DNA of 64,000 nucleotides from Hyunsoonleella aquatilis (GCF_014270105.1 NZ_JACNMF010000003.1:310001-374000), one strand, 5' to 3'. Shown: positions 54,493 to 63,156, numbered from the stretch's first letter. The notes: generated by a model from the sequence alone, not told the origin. Numbers and translations: made by a program.

Positions 54493-54762
54493 CGTCGTTG
54501 CGAGGGCAAAGGAGGTGGCAATCTTTCTTTACGTCATTACGAGCGAATGCGAAGTAATCTAGGGTGTCGTTTTATGGGATGAGATTACTTCGGTCGTGCC
54601 TCCCTTGTAATGACGTGTTAATCGTCATTGCGAACACCGTGAAGCAATCTTTGTAATGTTATACGGAATTTATCGTTTTTATTTGGATGAGATTACTTCG
54701 TCGCGCACTCCTCGTAATGACGTTGTGCTCGTCATTGCGAGGAGTGCGCGACGAAGGAATCT
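54493..54762. repeat. Right cluster of six units of the same palindrome family
   Basis: Forward units at 54493-54524, 54532-54560, 54623-54650 and 54730-54762; reverse units at 54582-54615 and 54690-54722. The 447-nt gap from 54479 to 54925 is otherwise without a convincing gene. The flanks (CTAGGGT..CG.TTT.. GGATGAGATTACTTCGGTCG) are copied from the left cluster. From 54763 to 54925 the DNA turns AT-rich, with a degenerate CTTCGACTAAGCTC fragment near 54795. Confidence 0.85.
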
Positions 54763-54925
54763 AGGTTTAGCTTCAAAAAGAACGAGATAATTTTACTTCG
54801 ACTAAGCTCTCTACAGACTTGCTTGTACCTAACTTTTACTAATTATGTGATTGTTGATAATTTCTTTTAGTATCGAATTTAATTTCCTACGAATTAAGTT
54901 AATTTTGATATTATAACCTATAAAA

Positions 54926-55840
54926 ATGTTAATCAAATTTATCATAGTTGTAATATCCTCTCTTCTTCTTGTCAATGAATCGTTTGGCATTTTGGAAAAA
55001 TTCAAGAAAAAGAATAAAAAAATTATTTTGATTATTGTTTTGGCCTTGTTGTTTGTCTTTTCCATTATTGATGTGATTAACACGGTTAGAGAAGGAGATG
55101 AATTGCTTGAAAAGGCAAATACTATAATTAGGCAGTCTGATACTTTAACTGTTAATACAAGGTTGATTGAAGAGGATTTAAGGAAAAATATTGAATCAGT
55201 TAAGGAAACAGGGAAAAGCCTAGCAAAAATCGATAGTGTTTTGAAAGGGGTGAGAGATAGTGTATCTGATCAAGTTGAGATTTTAAAAGGGGCTGTAGAA
55301 AAGTCGAAAGAATTAGTTAGATTGGAGGAGGTGAAATTTAGACAGAATGAAGCGAAATTAATAATAAATAGTAAAAAGGCATATCTAATTAGAGATACTA
55401 TAAATAGCTCAATGTTAGAGTTTAAATATACCTTTGAAAACAAAGGGCAAAGAGATGCCAAAAATATCAAGCCAGTAGTAAAAATATACTATTATAGATC
55501 TTCAAAAGACGAACTCAATAGTATAAATATGAAAAGGATAAATGATCAAATTCTACCATTAAAGATGGCAAATAGCGATGGAATTGATCAAAGGTTCTCG
55601 TTGAAAATTAACATAAATCCTAATGAATTAGATAAGGTGATATTTGTTTTGGGAATTAATTATACCGATGATTTTTCTTATAGAAGACTAAAAACATGTG
55701 CTTACTTAGTTGGGGAGAACTTAACGGAAGATACTATTGATTTGGTTTTATTAAATGATAGATATATGAGCAGATTATTAAATAAAAAACTTTCTGAAGA
55801 TGCTCTCCATGATTATTTGATAGAACTCAAAAATTTATGA
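54926..55840 (+). CDS. Hypothetical membrane-anchored coiled-coil protein, AT-rich
   Basis: A 304-aa protein with two hydrophobic N-terminal stretches (about 2-20 and 33-53), a coiled coil at about 55-130 (VKETGKSLAKIDSVLKGVRDSV) and a beta-type C-terminal domain (EFKYTFENKGQRDAKNIKPVVKIYYY). The codons are strongly AT-biased compared with the neighbouring core genes, and the gene adjoins the repeat arrays, so recent acquisition is possible. No family recognised. Confidence 0.65.
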   Translation: MLIKFIIVVISSLLLVNESFGILEKFKKKNKKIILIIVLALLFVFSIIDVINTVREGDELLEKANTIIRQSDTLTVNTRLIEEDLRKNIESVKETGKSLAKIDSVLKGVRDSVSDQVEILKGAVEKSKELVRLEEVKFRQNEAKLIINSKKAYLIRDTINSSMLEFKYTFENKGQRDAKNIKPVVKIYYYRSSKDELNSINMKRINDQILPLKMANSDGIDQRFSLKININPNELDKVIFVLGINYTDDFSYRRLKTCAYLVGENLTEDTIDLVLLNDRYMSRLLNKKLSEDALHDYLIELKNL

Positions 55841-55847
55841 AGTAATA

Positions 55848-57005
55848 TCACCCCATATACTTCCCCTTCTTGCTCCCCTCATACATCACATATTTTACCA
55901 AACGGGATTCCAGTTTGGCGTTATAAAGCTGTATTTTTTTGGAGGGGCGCAGGCCTACGTGTTTTAGGGCTTCAAGGTTTGAGGTGATAAACCAGGCTTC
56001 GGTGCCGGGATAATTTCGTTTTAGGGTATTGCCTATATTTTGATAGAATTCCTCCATATCCAAATTCAGGCGTTCGCCGTAGGGTGGATTGAACAGTATA
56101 TGTAGTTTGTCTTGCCCGCCTTTTTGGGTCTTAAAAAAATCCTCGTGCTTTATGGTGATAAAATCCTCGAGATTGGCATGTTTTACATTCTCTTGGGCTT
56201 TTCGGATGGCACTTGGGGCTTTGTCGTAGCCTATAATTTGGTGGTGAAAATCCCGTGTTTTTTTCAAAAGGGACTCTTCAATTTTCTCAAATAGATCTAC
56301 ATCCCAGTCCTGCCAACGCTCAAAGGCAAATTCCTTTCGTAGGAGGTTTGGTGGAATGTTGCAGGCGAGCATTGCTGCTTCGATGGCGATGGTGCCCGAA
56401 CCGCACATGGGGTCCATAAAATCGGATTGGCCGTCCCAACCGGATAACATAATGAGTCCTGCGGCGAGCACTTCGTTAATGGGTGCAATATTGGTGGCCA
56501 ATTTGTAACCGCGTTTGTGCAGGGATTCGCCTGAGGTGTCTAAAGACACGGTACATTCCTGTCTGGAGATACGCACATTGATTTTTAAATCGGGAAATTT
56601 TAAATCCACATTGGGGCGTTGCCCTGTGTTTTCGCGAAAACGGTCTACTATGGCGTCTTTTGTTTTTTGGGCGATAAACAGGGAATGCTTAAACATTTCG
56701 GAATGTACCGTGGCATCCACTGCCAAAGAACCGGTGGGTTTTAGATACTGTTCCCATGGCATGTTTTTGATTTGCTCGTACAGGTCATTTTCACTGCGTA
56801 CTCGAAAGGATTTTATGGGTTTTAAAATTTTTATGGCGGTGCGTAATGCCAAATTGGCTTTGTACATAAAGCCTTTGTCGCCCACAAATTCTACAACACG
56901 CACGCCTTTTTTAACGTGCATTGCCCCGAGCTGGGTGAGTTCTTTTTCGAGTATCTCTTCAAAACCAAATAATGTTTTGGCTACCATGTTGAAATTTTCG
57001 GCCAT
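55848..57005 (-). CDS. THUMP-domain class I RNA methyltransferase
   Basis: The 385-aa protein has an N-terminal THUMP RNA-binding domain (about 5-155, ending ISRQECTVSLDTSGESLHKRGY) and a methyltransferase with MDPMCGSGTIAIEAA, GYDKAPSAI and the catalytic NPPYGERL near residue 298, as in the N-terminal half of RlmKL (RlmL, m2G in 23S rRNA) and YpsC. A stand-alone form is usual in Bacteroidota. Divergent from the methyltransferase at 57179. Confidence 0.9.
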   Translation of the reverse strand: MAENFNMVAKTLFGFEEILEKELTQLGAMHVKKGVRVVEFVGDKGFMYKANLALRTAIKILKPIKSFRVRSENDLYEQIKNMPWEQYLKPTGSLAVDATVHSEMFKHSLFIAQKTKDAIVDRFRENTGQRPNVDLKFPDLKINVRISRQECTVSLDTSGESLHKRGYKLATNIAPINEVLAAGLIMLSGWDGQSDFMDPMCGSGTIAIEAAMLACNIPPNLLRKEFAFERWQDWDVDLFEKIEESLLKKTRDFHHQIIGYDKAPSAIRKAQENVKHANLEDFITIKHEDFFKTQKGGQDKLHILFNPPYGERLNLDMEEFYQNIGNTLKRNYPGTEAWFITSNLEALKHVGLRPSKKIQLYNAKLESRLVKYVMYEGSKKGKYMG

Positions 57006-57052
57006 AGTTTTCGTCCAATGAATTTAAGTCGGATAAGATTGCAAAAATAGTG

Positions 57053-57060
57053 TAATTTTG
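57053..57060 (+). promoter_or_regulatory. -7 promoter box
   Basis: TAATTTTG, exact TAnnTTTG match, followed by a leader of about 115 nt that contains the structured element at 57091-57172. Confidence 0.5.
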
Positions 57061-57090
57061 CGGTCAATTAAATGACGACAGCAAATAAGT

Positions 57091-57172
57091 GGGCTAGGGA
57101 TTAAACGGCCTGTTTGAGCTCCTCGAAGAGAGCGAGTAGTGAAAGCCCGACCCGACAGGGGAACCCCCAAAA
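57091..57172 (+). other. GC-rich structured element in the leader of the methyltransferase gene
   Basis: The stretch has internal complementarity: GGGCT (57091-57095) with AGCCC (57144-57148), and a CTCxTCGAAGAGAG hairpin (about 57118-57136), then CCCGACCCGACAGGGGAACC with a CCC/GGG pair. It is more GC-rich than its surroundings and ends 7 nt before the ATG at 57179. It may be a cis-regulatory RNA or a dispersed structured repeat such as those described in flavobacteria (for example Rfam flavo-1, not tested). Confidence 0.5.
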
Positions 57173-57178
57173 TAATTT

Positions 57179-57910
57179 ATGGCGGAAGATACTACAACTT
57201 GGTTTAAATCGTGGTTTGATACGCGGTTTTACCATATTTTATACCGGGACAGGGATGCGACCGAGGCGCAGGTGTTTATGGATAACCTGACGCAGTATTT
57301 AAACTTGCCCGAGGGTGGGAGCATACTGGATTTGGCCTGTGGCAAAGGGCGGCACTCACGGTATTTGAACAAGATAGGCTATGATGTAACGGGGATTGAT
57401 TTGAGCGTGAATAGTATTGCGCACGCCAAGCAGTTTGAAAACCACAGGTTGAAATTTGAGGTGCACGATATGTGCAGTCCCTATCCTAAACAGTTTGATG
57501 CGGTGTTTAATTTATTTACCAGTTTTGGGTATTTTGATAGGGACGAGGACAATTTGAACACGATTAAGGCCATAAAGGCGGATTTGAACGCCACTGGTTT
57601 TGGGGTGATTGATTTTATGAATACGGATTTTGTGCTGGCCAATCTTGTACCGGAGGACACTAAAACTGTGGATGGTATTACCTTTAATTTGAAGCGTTTC
57701 CTGAGGGATGGCTATATTATCAAGACGATTGATTTTGAGGCCAACGGACAAGCCTATAGTTTTGAGGAACGGGTAAAAGCGTTTACCTTAGCGGATTTTG
57801 AAATGATGTTTGAAGCGGCGGGAGTATATTTGCTGGATGTTTTTGGCGATTATAAATTGCGAAAATTTGATGCGCCCACTTCGGAGCGTTTGGTAATGAT
57901 TTTTAAATAG
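57179..57910 (+). CDS. Class I SAM-dependent methyltransferase
   Basis: A 243-aa protein with SAM motif I ILDLACGKGRHSRYL (near 39-53), motif II GIDLSVNSI and motif VFNLFTSFGYF. No further domain. Substrate not predictable; this family includes small-molecule methyltransferases. It may be regulated by the leader element. Divergent from the THUMP gene, 174 nt away. Confidence 0.82.
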   Translation: MAEDTTTWFKSWFDTRFYHILYRDRDATEAQVFMDNLTQYLNLPEGGSILDLACGKGRHSRYLNKIGYDVTGIDLSVNSIAHAKQFENHRLKFEVHDMCSPYPKQFDAVFNLFTSFGYFDRDEDNLNTIKAIKADLNATGFGVIDFMNTDFVLANLVPEDTKTVDGITFNLKRFLRDGYIIKTIDFEANGQAYSFEERVKAFTLADFEMMFEAAGVYLLDVFGDYKLRKFDAPTSERLVMIFK

Positions 57911-57982
57911 GTCGATAATCGACATTTATTTATCTCACTCTTGTGGAGCGAAACCAAAAACTAGATTGAACTAAAATTTTAA

Positions 57983-58657
57983 ATGAATAAATTTCTTTTT
58001 CCCATTTACGCTGTTATAGCTGGGGTTATTATTGCGAGGCTTACCAAGCACAAACGCACTTGGAACACCAAGTTATTGCTGTCCTTTAGCGGGGCTTTTT
58101 TATTGGCCTTAACACTTTTTGAGCTGTTGCCAGAGGTTTATGACCATTTGGATACCAAGATGACAGGGTTGTTTATTATGAGTGGTATTCTGTTGCAAAT
58201 TGTTCTGGAACTGTTCTCAAAGGGAGCAGAACATGGACATGTGCACATTCATAAAGATGCAAAGGCATTTCCTTGGTTATTGTTTATTAGCCTGTGTATC
58301 CATAGTTTTTTGGAGGGCTTTCCAATTCATGAGGAAAACGATATGGTTTATGGGGTGTTGGTACATAAAATCCCGATTGCGGCACTTGTGAGTATTTATT
58401 TGTTTCGATCGGAATACAGTGTTGCCCAAATGGTTATGTTTTTAACCATATTTGCTGCAATGACCCCCTTTGGCACGCTGATTTCCAATACTTCTGATTT
58501 CAGTTTGCAATTGTCACATAGCATTAATGCAATAGTTATTGGTATCTTTTTCCATATTTCCACCACTATTTTGTTTGAAAGCGGAGAAGGACATAAGTTT
58601 AACCTCGGGAAGTTTGTAGCTATTATTTTAGGTGTTGGGATTGCTTATTTTATATAA
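57983..58657 (+). CDS. ZIP-family divalent metal transporter
   Basis: The 224-aa membrane protein has about eight helices, a histidine-rich loop GAEHGHVHIHKDA near residue 77 and the helix motifs CIHSFLEGFPI near 106 and LSHSINAIVIGIFFHIS near 175, with metal-binding histidines and glutamate. ZIP proteins import zinc, iron or manganese. A single gene. Metal specificity not determined. Confidence 0.86.
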   Translation: MNKFLFPIYAVIAGVIIARLTKHKRTWNTKLLLSFSGAFLLALTLFELLPEVYDHLDTKMTGLFIMSGILLQIVLELFSKGAEHGHVHIHKDAKAFPWLLFISLCIHSFLEGFPIHEENDMVYGVLVHKIPIAALVSIYLFRSEYSVAQMVMFLTIFAAMTPFGTLISNTSDFSLQLSHSINAIVIGIFFHISTTILFESGEGHKFNLGKFVAIILGVGIAYFI

Positions 58658-58665
58658 AGAGAAGC

Positions 58666-58696
58666 CTTTCCCTAACCCTTTCCATGGGAAAGGGAA
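58666..58696. repeat. CCCTTTCCATGGGAAAGGG palindrome
   Basis: CCCTTTCCATGGGAAAGGG (58676-58694), a near-perfect inverted repeat directly after the ZIP gene; it could act as a terminator-like hairpin but has no T-run. Confidence 0.6.
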
Positions 58697-58710
58697 CTGT
58701 TGCGGAATTG

Positions 58711-58743
58711 ATTCTCGCAAAGGCGCTAAGTCGCAAAGAGAAT
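58711..58743. repeat. TCTCGCAAAGGCGCTAAGTC-type repeat
   Basis: ATTCTCGCAAAGGCGCTAAG and the bases after it show the CGCAAAGxCGCTAAG pattern, flanked by TTCTC and GAGAA ends; a known type of dispersed repeat in several bacterial phyla. Confidence 0.55.
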
Positions 58744-58770
58744 TTTAAATATTTTTAAAAGTTTGAGTGT

Positions 58771-58802
58771 TTCTTCCCCTTTGGGGAAGATTAAGAAGGG
58801 GC
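58771..58802. repeat. CTTCCCCTTTGGGGAAG palindrome, same family as 30277/30398
   Basis: CTTCCCCTTTGGGGAAG (58773-58789) followed by ATTAAGAAGGGGC. It lies just before the start of the DUF4268 gene and would be included in a false upstream extension of that gene from a GTG at 58767. Confidence 0.6.
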
Positions 58803-58808
58803 CTCTCT

Positions 58809-59237
58809 ATGTTTAGCAAAGAAGAATCTCGCATATTACGACAAGAATTTTGGACCAGTTTTGGGAAATCTTTTCCCAGAAAATGGATTTTGTACAATAC
58901 CAAATTAAAAGGCCTTAGCTTCAAGTTTCATTTTGATATCAAGAAAGCATTGGTGGCTTTGGACCTGGAGGATGATTTAGAATTCCGAATCAAATATTGG
59001 GAAAAACTAGTGGCATTAAAGTCTATTTTAATGGATGATTATTTGCCCGATGCCATTTTTGAAGAAACCTATTTTTTGAAAAACGGAAAGGAAATCTCTA
59101 GAGTTTATGTGCTTTTGGAGCAAAAAGTGTCCATTCATAATAAGAACTCGTGGCGAGAAGTGATGGAATTTTTTAATGAAACCATGAGTTTGTTTGAAGA
59201 CTTTTTTCTAGAATATAAAGAGGTAATTGAGGGGTGA
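58809..59237 (+). CDS. DUF4268 family protein
   Basis: A 142-aa soluble protein beginning MFSKEESRILRQEFWTSFGK, the conserved head of DUF4268, with FKFHFDIKKALVALDLE and an acidic helical end. DUF4268 occurs alone or at the end of nuclease-type proteins; its function is unknown. The ATG at 58809 is chosen since upstream codons are part of a palindromic repeat. Confidence 0.82.
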   Translation: MFSKEESRILRQEFWTSFGKSFPRKWILYNTKLKGLSFKFHFDIKKALVALDLEDDLEFRIKYWEKLVALKSILMDDYLPDAIFEETYFLKNGKEISRVYVLLEQKVSIHNKNSWREVMEFFNETMSLFEDFFLEYKEVIEG

Positions 59238-59250
59238 CAACTTCATATGT

Positions 59251-59323
59251 TGTCATTCAGAAGGAGGAACGACTGATGAATCTCATTCTGGTAGAAAGAT
59301 TCTTCACTTCGTTCTGAATGACA
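59251..59323. repeat. Inverted pair of GTCATTCAGA...GAATCT units
   Basis: TGTCATTCAGAAGGAGGAAC... to GATGAATCT (59251-59283) and AGATTCTTCACTTCGTTCTG...TGACA (59297-59323) are an inverted pair. The layout (GTCATT end, variable centre, AATCT end) parallels the 53.9-54.8 kb family, but the sequence is a distinct subfamily. A TGACAAC/GTTGTCA hairpin (59235-59255) borders it. Confidence 0.75.
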
Positions 59324-59381
59324 AGTTTTCTTTTTATCATCAAACCATGTTAAAACACAGGTTTTAATCGTCACAATTCCG

Positions 59382-59389
59382 TATTTTTG
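59382..59389 (+). promoter_or_regulatory. -7 promoter box
   Basis: TATTTTTG, exact TAnnTTTG match, 25 nt before the ccsBA start. Confidence 0.55.
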
Positions 59390-59414
59390 CACGAGCAAAA
59401 AATAGGCACTTAAA

Positions 59415-62400
59415 ATGCAAGAGAAACTCGCAAAAATCTTTTTTTCTACCCGACTTACTGCTATTTTATTTATCGTTTTTGCGGCCGCCATGGCCACTGG
59501 AACATTTTTGGACGCGGGGCAGGAAACATCACCCACACCTTATACTCGGAATTTAATATACAACGCCTGGTGGTTTGAGGCCATCATGGTATTTTTTGTC
59601 ATCAACTTTGCCGGGAATATTTTCAGGTTTAGGCTGTACAAAAAAGAAAAGTGGGCTACTTTTATTTTGCACATTTCTTTTCTCTTTATTTTGATAGGTG
59701 CGTTCATCACGCGGTATGTGAGTTTTGAGGGGATGATGGCGATTCGTGAAGGGGCTACGGAAAATCAGTTTTTGTCGCAGAAAACCTATATTTCTGGTAA
59801 TATTTATGGCGATTATGAGGTAAATGGTGTTAACCAAATGCGTGTGGTTGAAGAGGAAGTGGACTTTTCCCCTAAATTGAACAATGACTTTAAGATTAAA
59901 ACGGAATATAATGAACAGCCCGTTACCATTGAACTGGAAAAATTTATCGGTGGGGCTGAAGAGGATATCATCCCAAATGAAAACGGCGAATCCTATTTGA
60001 AAATAGTGGAGGCAGGCTCCAACGGCCCACACAATCACTTTTTAAAACTAGGTGAAGTTGCCAGCATACACAATATTTTATTCGCGCTAAACAAACCAAC
60101 ACAGGGCGCAATCAACATCACTTTTGCTGGAGATTCCTTAACTATAAATTCTCCTTTTGAGGGCCAATATATGACAATGGCTACCCGCGCTCAGGGCAAG
60201 CTGGTTAAGGATAGTTTACAATCCCTGCATTTGCGTTCAAGATATGTGATTGGCAATATGCAAATGGTGTTTCCCAAACCTGTGACCAAAGGTGTTTTTG
60301 ATATCGTTCAAAAATCTAAAATGTTGAAGAATGATGATGACGGTGTGGTGTTGAAAATTTCTACAAACGGTGAAACAAAGCGACTTGGCCTTTTGGGCGG
60401 ACAGGGCAGAAGTAGCAACTATAAACAAATTGAAGTGGGCGGATTAGAATTCGCATTTCGTTATGGCTCCAAGGTTTTGGAATTGCCATTTTCCTTAAAG
60501 TTGAATGATTTTGAAGCCGAACGCTACCCAGGAACCGAAAATGGGTATTCAGCCTATTCTAGTGAAGTCACCGTTTTGGATGAGGAAGCCGGTAGTTACG
60601 ATTATAAAATCTTCATGAATAATATTCTGGACCATAAGGGCTATCGCTTCTTTCAATCCAGTTTTGACCCTGACGAAAAGGGTACAATTCTCTCGGTTAA
60701 CCATGATTATTGGGGAACCTTGATTACCTATATTGGTTACATCATGCTCTATTTTGGGTTGATGGCTATTTTATTCAGCAAGGGTTCCCGATTTGGGGAT
60801 TTGAAAGAACGCTTAAAAACCGTCAAAGCTAAAAAGGCTAAATTTTTGAGCGCCATATCACTGTTAATTGGTTTAAATGGATTTGCTCAAACTGAGGAAC
60901 AACATTCTCCAGATGACGGACACGATCATGCCCATCAATTCTCAAAGCCGACAAAGGTCCAGATTGATTCGGTTTTAAAGGCCAACATAACTCCAAAAGC
61001 GCATGCGGATGAGTTTGGACACTTGGTCATTCAGGATTTAAGTGGGCGAATGATGCCTGTGAATACCTATGCATCGGAGATGTTGCGTAAGCTGAGCAAG
61101 AATGACAGCTATGAGAATTTTGATGCCAATCAGGTATTTCTTTCCATGCAGGAAAGTCCGCAATTGTGGTACAATGTGCCTATCATTTATTTGAAATTGA
61201 AAAAGGGCGACTCCATAAGGAGTTTGATTGGAACTGAGAAAGGTGAAAAATATGTTACCCTCGGCGATTTCTTCACTAATGAAGGCCGTTATAAGCTGGC
61301 TCCGTTTTTGGATGAGGCTTATAAGGCACAAATACCCAATGGTTTTCAAAAGGAATTTAAGGAGACCGACCAACGAGTTAACTTGCTATACAATACGATT
61401 CAGGGGCGTTCTTTAAAAATCTTTCCGTTGCCCAATGATGATAACAACAAATGGATATCCAACTTCGATTACCTTATGGACGGTTATAAAGTTGAAGATT
61501 CTTTGTATGGCAATTTTATAAAAAATGGGTTTCGGGCGTATTTGTTTAAAGTAAATGAAGGAAAACACTCAGGTGATTTTTCAGAAGCCTCAAAACTATT
61601 GGAAGCTTTTAAGAAAACCCAGAAACGCTATGGCTCTGAGGTGATGTTGAGCGATGACAAGATTAAAACCGAAGTATTGTACAATAAATATGATATTTTC
61701 AAAAAGCTCTTCAGCTGGTATATGTATGCCGGAACTTTACTTTTCGTCTTGCTAATTGTTCAAATATTTAATGACCGGAGTAAAGGGTTAAATATTGCAG
61801 TCAACGTCTTTAAATGGATTATTTTTGGCCTATTTATATTGCATACGACGGGTCTGATTGTACGTTGGTATATTTCGGGTCATGCCCCTTGGAGTGATGC
61901 TTATGAGTCCATGATTTATGTGGCATGGGCAACGATGTTCTTCGGGTTGGCGTTTGGACGAAAAAGCGATTTGACCATTGCTTCCACGGCATTTGTTACG
62001 GCAATGATTCTAATGATTGCCCACTGGAATTGGATGGATCCTGCCATTGCCAACCTACAACCGGTTCTGAATAGTTATTGGCTAATGATTCACGTGGCGG
62101 TAATCGTGGCCAGTTATGGGCCTTTTGCATTAGGTATGATATTGGGTGTAGTCGCATTGCTGTTAATGGTGTTTACCACAGAAAAAAATAAAAAGGTAAT
62201 GTCCTTGAACATTCAGGAGTTGACCATTATCAATGAAATGGCACTAACCGTTGGATTGGTAATGTTGACCATCGGGAACTTCCTTGGAGGCATGTGGGCC
62301 AATGAAAGTTGGGGGCGCTATTGGGGATGGGATCCCAAGGAAACTTGGGCACTTATCAGTATTATGATTTATGCCTTTGTGATTCATATGCGATTGGTAC

Positions 62401-62621
62401 CTGGTCTTCGTGGCCGCTGGTTTTTTAATTTGATGTCGATTGTAGCCTTCTCAAGTATTTTGATGACCTATTTTGGGGTGAATTTCTATTTGGCAGGATT
62501 GCATTCATACGCCAGTGGTGACCAAATCGTGAGTTTGAAATTCATAGGTATAGCTTGTGGGTTTGTTGCTGTCCTTGGATTCTTTGCGTATCGGGGTTAT
62601 GCGAAATATTATAAAAAATAA
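59415..62621 (+). CDS. Fused cytochrome c biogenesis protein ResB-CcsA (CcsBA)
   Basis: A 1068-aa membrane protein. The N-terminal ResB/CcsB part has helices at about 10-32, 50-70, 75-100 and 430-450 with a large periplasmic part between. A linker with a His-rich stretch (EEQHSPDDGHDHAHQ near 494) leads to the CcsA half with helices from about 770 and the heme-handling WWD motif WGRYWGWDPKETW near 961. The fusion exports heme and attaches it to c-type apocytochromes (system II). The fused form is typical of Bacteroidota and epsilonproteobacteria. No thiol-reductant genes adjoin. Confidence 0.94.
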   Translation: MQEKLAKIFFSTRLTAILFIVFAAAMATGTFLDAGQETSPTPYTRNLIYNAWWFEAIMVFFVINFAGNIFRFRLYKKEKWATFILHISFLFILIGAFITRYVSFEGMMAIREGATENQFLSQKTYISGNIYGDYEVNGVNQMRVVEEEVDFSPKLNNDFKIKTEYNEQPVTIELEKFIGGAEEDIIPNENGESYLKIVEAGSNGPHNHFLKLGEVASIHNILFALNKPTQGAINITFAGDSLTINSPFEGQYMTMATRAQGKLVKDSLQSLHLRSRYVIGNMQMVFPKPVTKGVFDIVQKSKMLKNDDDGVVLKISTNGETKRLGLLGGQGRSSNYKQIEVGGLEFAFRYGSKVLELPFSLKLNDFEAERYPGTENGYSAYSSEVTVLDEEAGSYDYKIFMNNILDHKGYRFFQSSFDPDEKGTILSVNHDYWGTLITYIGYIMLYFGLMAILFSKGSRFGDLKERLKTVKAKKAKFLSAISLLIGLNGFAQTEEQHSPDDGHDHAHQFSKPTKVQIDSVLKANITPKAHADEFGHLVIQDLSGRMMPVNTYASEMLRKLSKNDSYENFDANQVFLSMQESPQLWYNVPIIYLKLKKGDSIRSLIGTEKGEKYVTLGDFFTNEGRYKLAPFLDEAYKAQIPNGFQKEFKETDQRVNLLYNTIQGRSLKIFPLPNDDNNKWISNFDYLMDGYKVEDSLYGNFIKNGFRAYLFKVNEGKHSGDFSEASKLLEAFKKTQKRYGSEVMLSDDKIKTEVLYNKYDIFKKLFSWYMYAGTLLFVLLIVQIFNDRSKGLNIAVNVFKWIIFGLFILHTTGLIVRWYISGHAPWSDAYESMIYVAWATMFFGLAFGRKSDLTIASTAFVTAMILMIAHWNWMDPAIANLQPVLNSYWLMIHVAVIVASYGPFALGMILGVVALLLMVFTTEKNKKVMSLNIQELTIINEMALTVGLVMLTIGNFLGGMWANESWGRYWGWDPKETWALISIMIYAFVIHMRLVPGLRGRWFFNLMSIVAFSSILMTYFGVNFYLAGLHSYASGDQIVSLKFIGIACGFVAVLGFFAYRGYAKYYKK

Positions 62622-62680
62622 GTCCCCTCATTCAAATTAACTTTTCTTTGGATTCAATTTAATTGTTGATGTGAATCCCA

Positions 62681-62688
62681 TAATTTTG
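62681..62688 (+). promoter_or_regulatory. -7 promoter box
   Basis: TAATTTTG, exact TAnnTTTG match, with TTG at about 62664 as a -33-like element; 17 nt before mscL. Confidence 0.55.
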
Positions 62689-62704
62689 CACAAAACAAAA
62701 AATT

Positions 62705-63154
62705 ATGGCGAAGCAATTATTTAAAGAATTCAAGGAGTTTGCAGTAAAAGGTAATATGATGGATATGGCCATTGGTATTATCATCGGTGCGGCATTTAAC
62801 AAAGTGATAGACGTATTAGTGAAAAAGGTGATGTTACCCCCTTTATCTTTACTCACCAATGGAGTGAATTTTCAAAACAAAAAAATTATTCTGCAGGAAG
62901 CCTCTAATGCTGCAGACGGCAAGGTTATCACTGAGGAAGTGGCTATTGGTTACGGGGCTTTAGGTGAAGCTTTTTTGGATTTTATCATTATCGGTTTCAC
63001 GGTGTTTATCGTCGTCAAATTTATGAACCGATTGAAAAAGAAAGCGCAAGATACAACTGATGATACCGTGGTGACCCCAAAGGATATCGAACTATTGGAC
63101 AAGCTTACAAAGTTGATGGAGGAGCAAAATGCATTGTTGAAGTCTAAAAGCTAG
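62705..63154 (+). CDS. mscL: Large-conductance mechanosensitive channel
   Basis: The 149-aa protein shows the MscL pattern: FKEFAVKGNMMDMAIGIIIGAAF (residues 8-30, interrupted by the pore glycines), then a periplasmic loop with insert, a second helix FLDFIIIGFTVFIVVKFM near 91-108 and a charged C-terminal helix. It opens under membrane tension during osmotic downshock. Stop codon lies 2 nt from the stop of the convergent HAD gene. Confidence 0.96.
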   Translation: MAKQLFKEFKEFAVKGNMMDMAIGIIIGAAFNKVIDVLVKKVMLPPLSLLTNGVNFQNKKIILQEASNAADGKVITEEVAIGYGALGEAFLDFIIIGFTVFIVVKFMNRLKKKAQDTTDDTVVTPKDIELLDKLTKLMEEQNALLKSKS

Positions 63155-63156
63155 TT

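Noticed and set aside
53918-54762. CRISPR-like array
   Set aside because: Units alternate in orientation, differ in length and centre, and have irregular spacers; no cas genes are present.
58767-58808. GTG-started extension of the DUF4268 gene
   Set aside because: The added codons come from a dispersed palindrome; the family begins at MFSKEE.
59243-59536. 97-aa minus-strand ORF near ccsBA
   Set aside because: It is built from the palindromic repeat and antisense of the ccsBA start.
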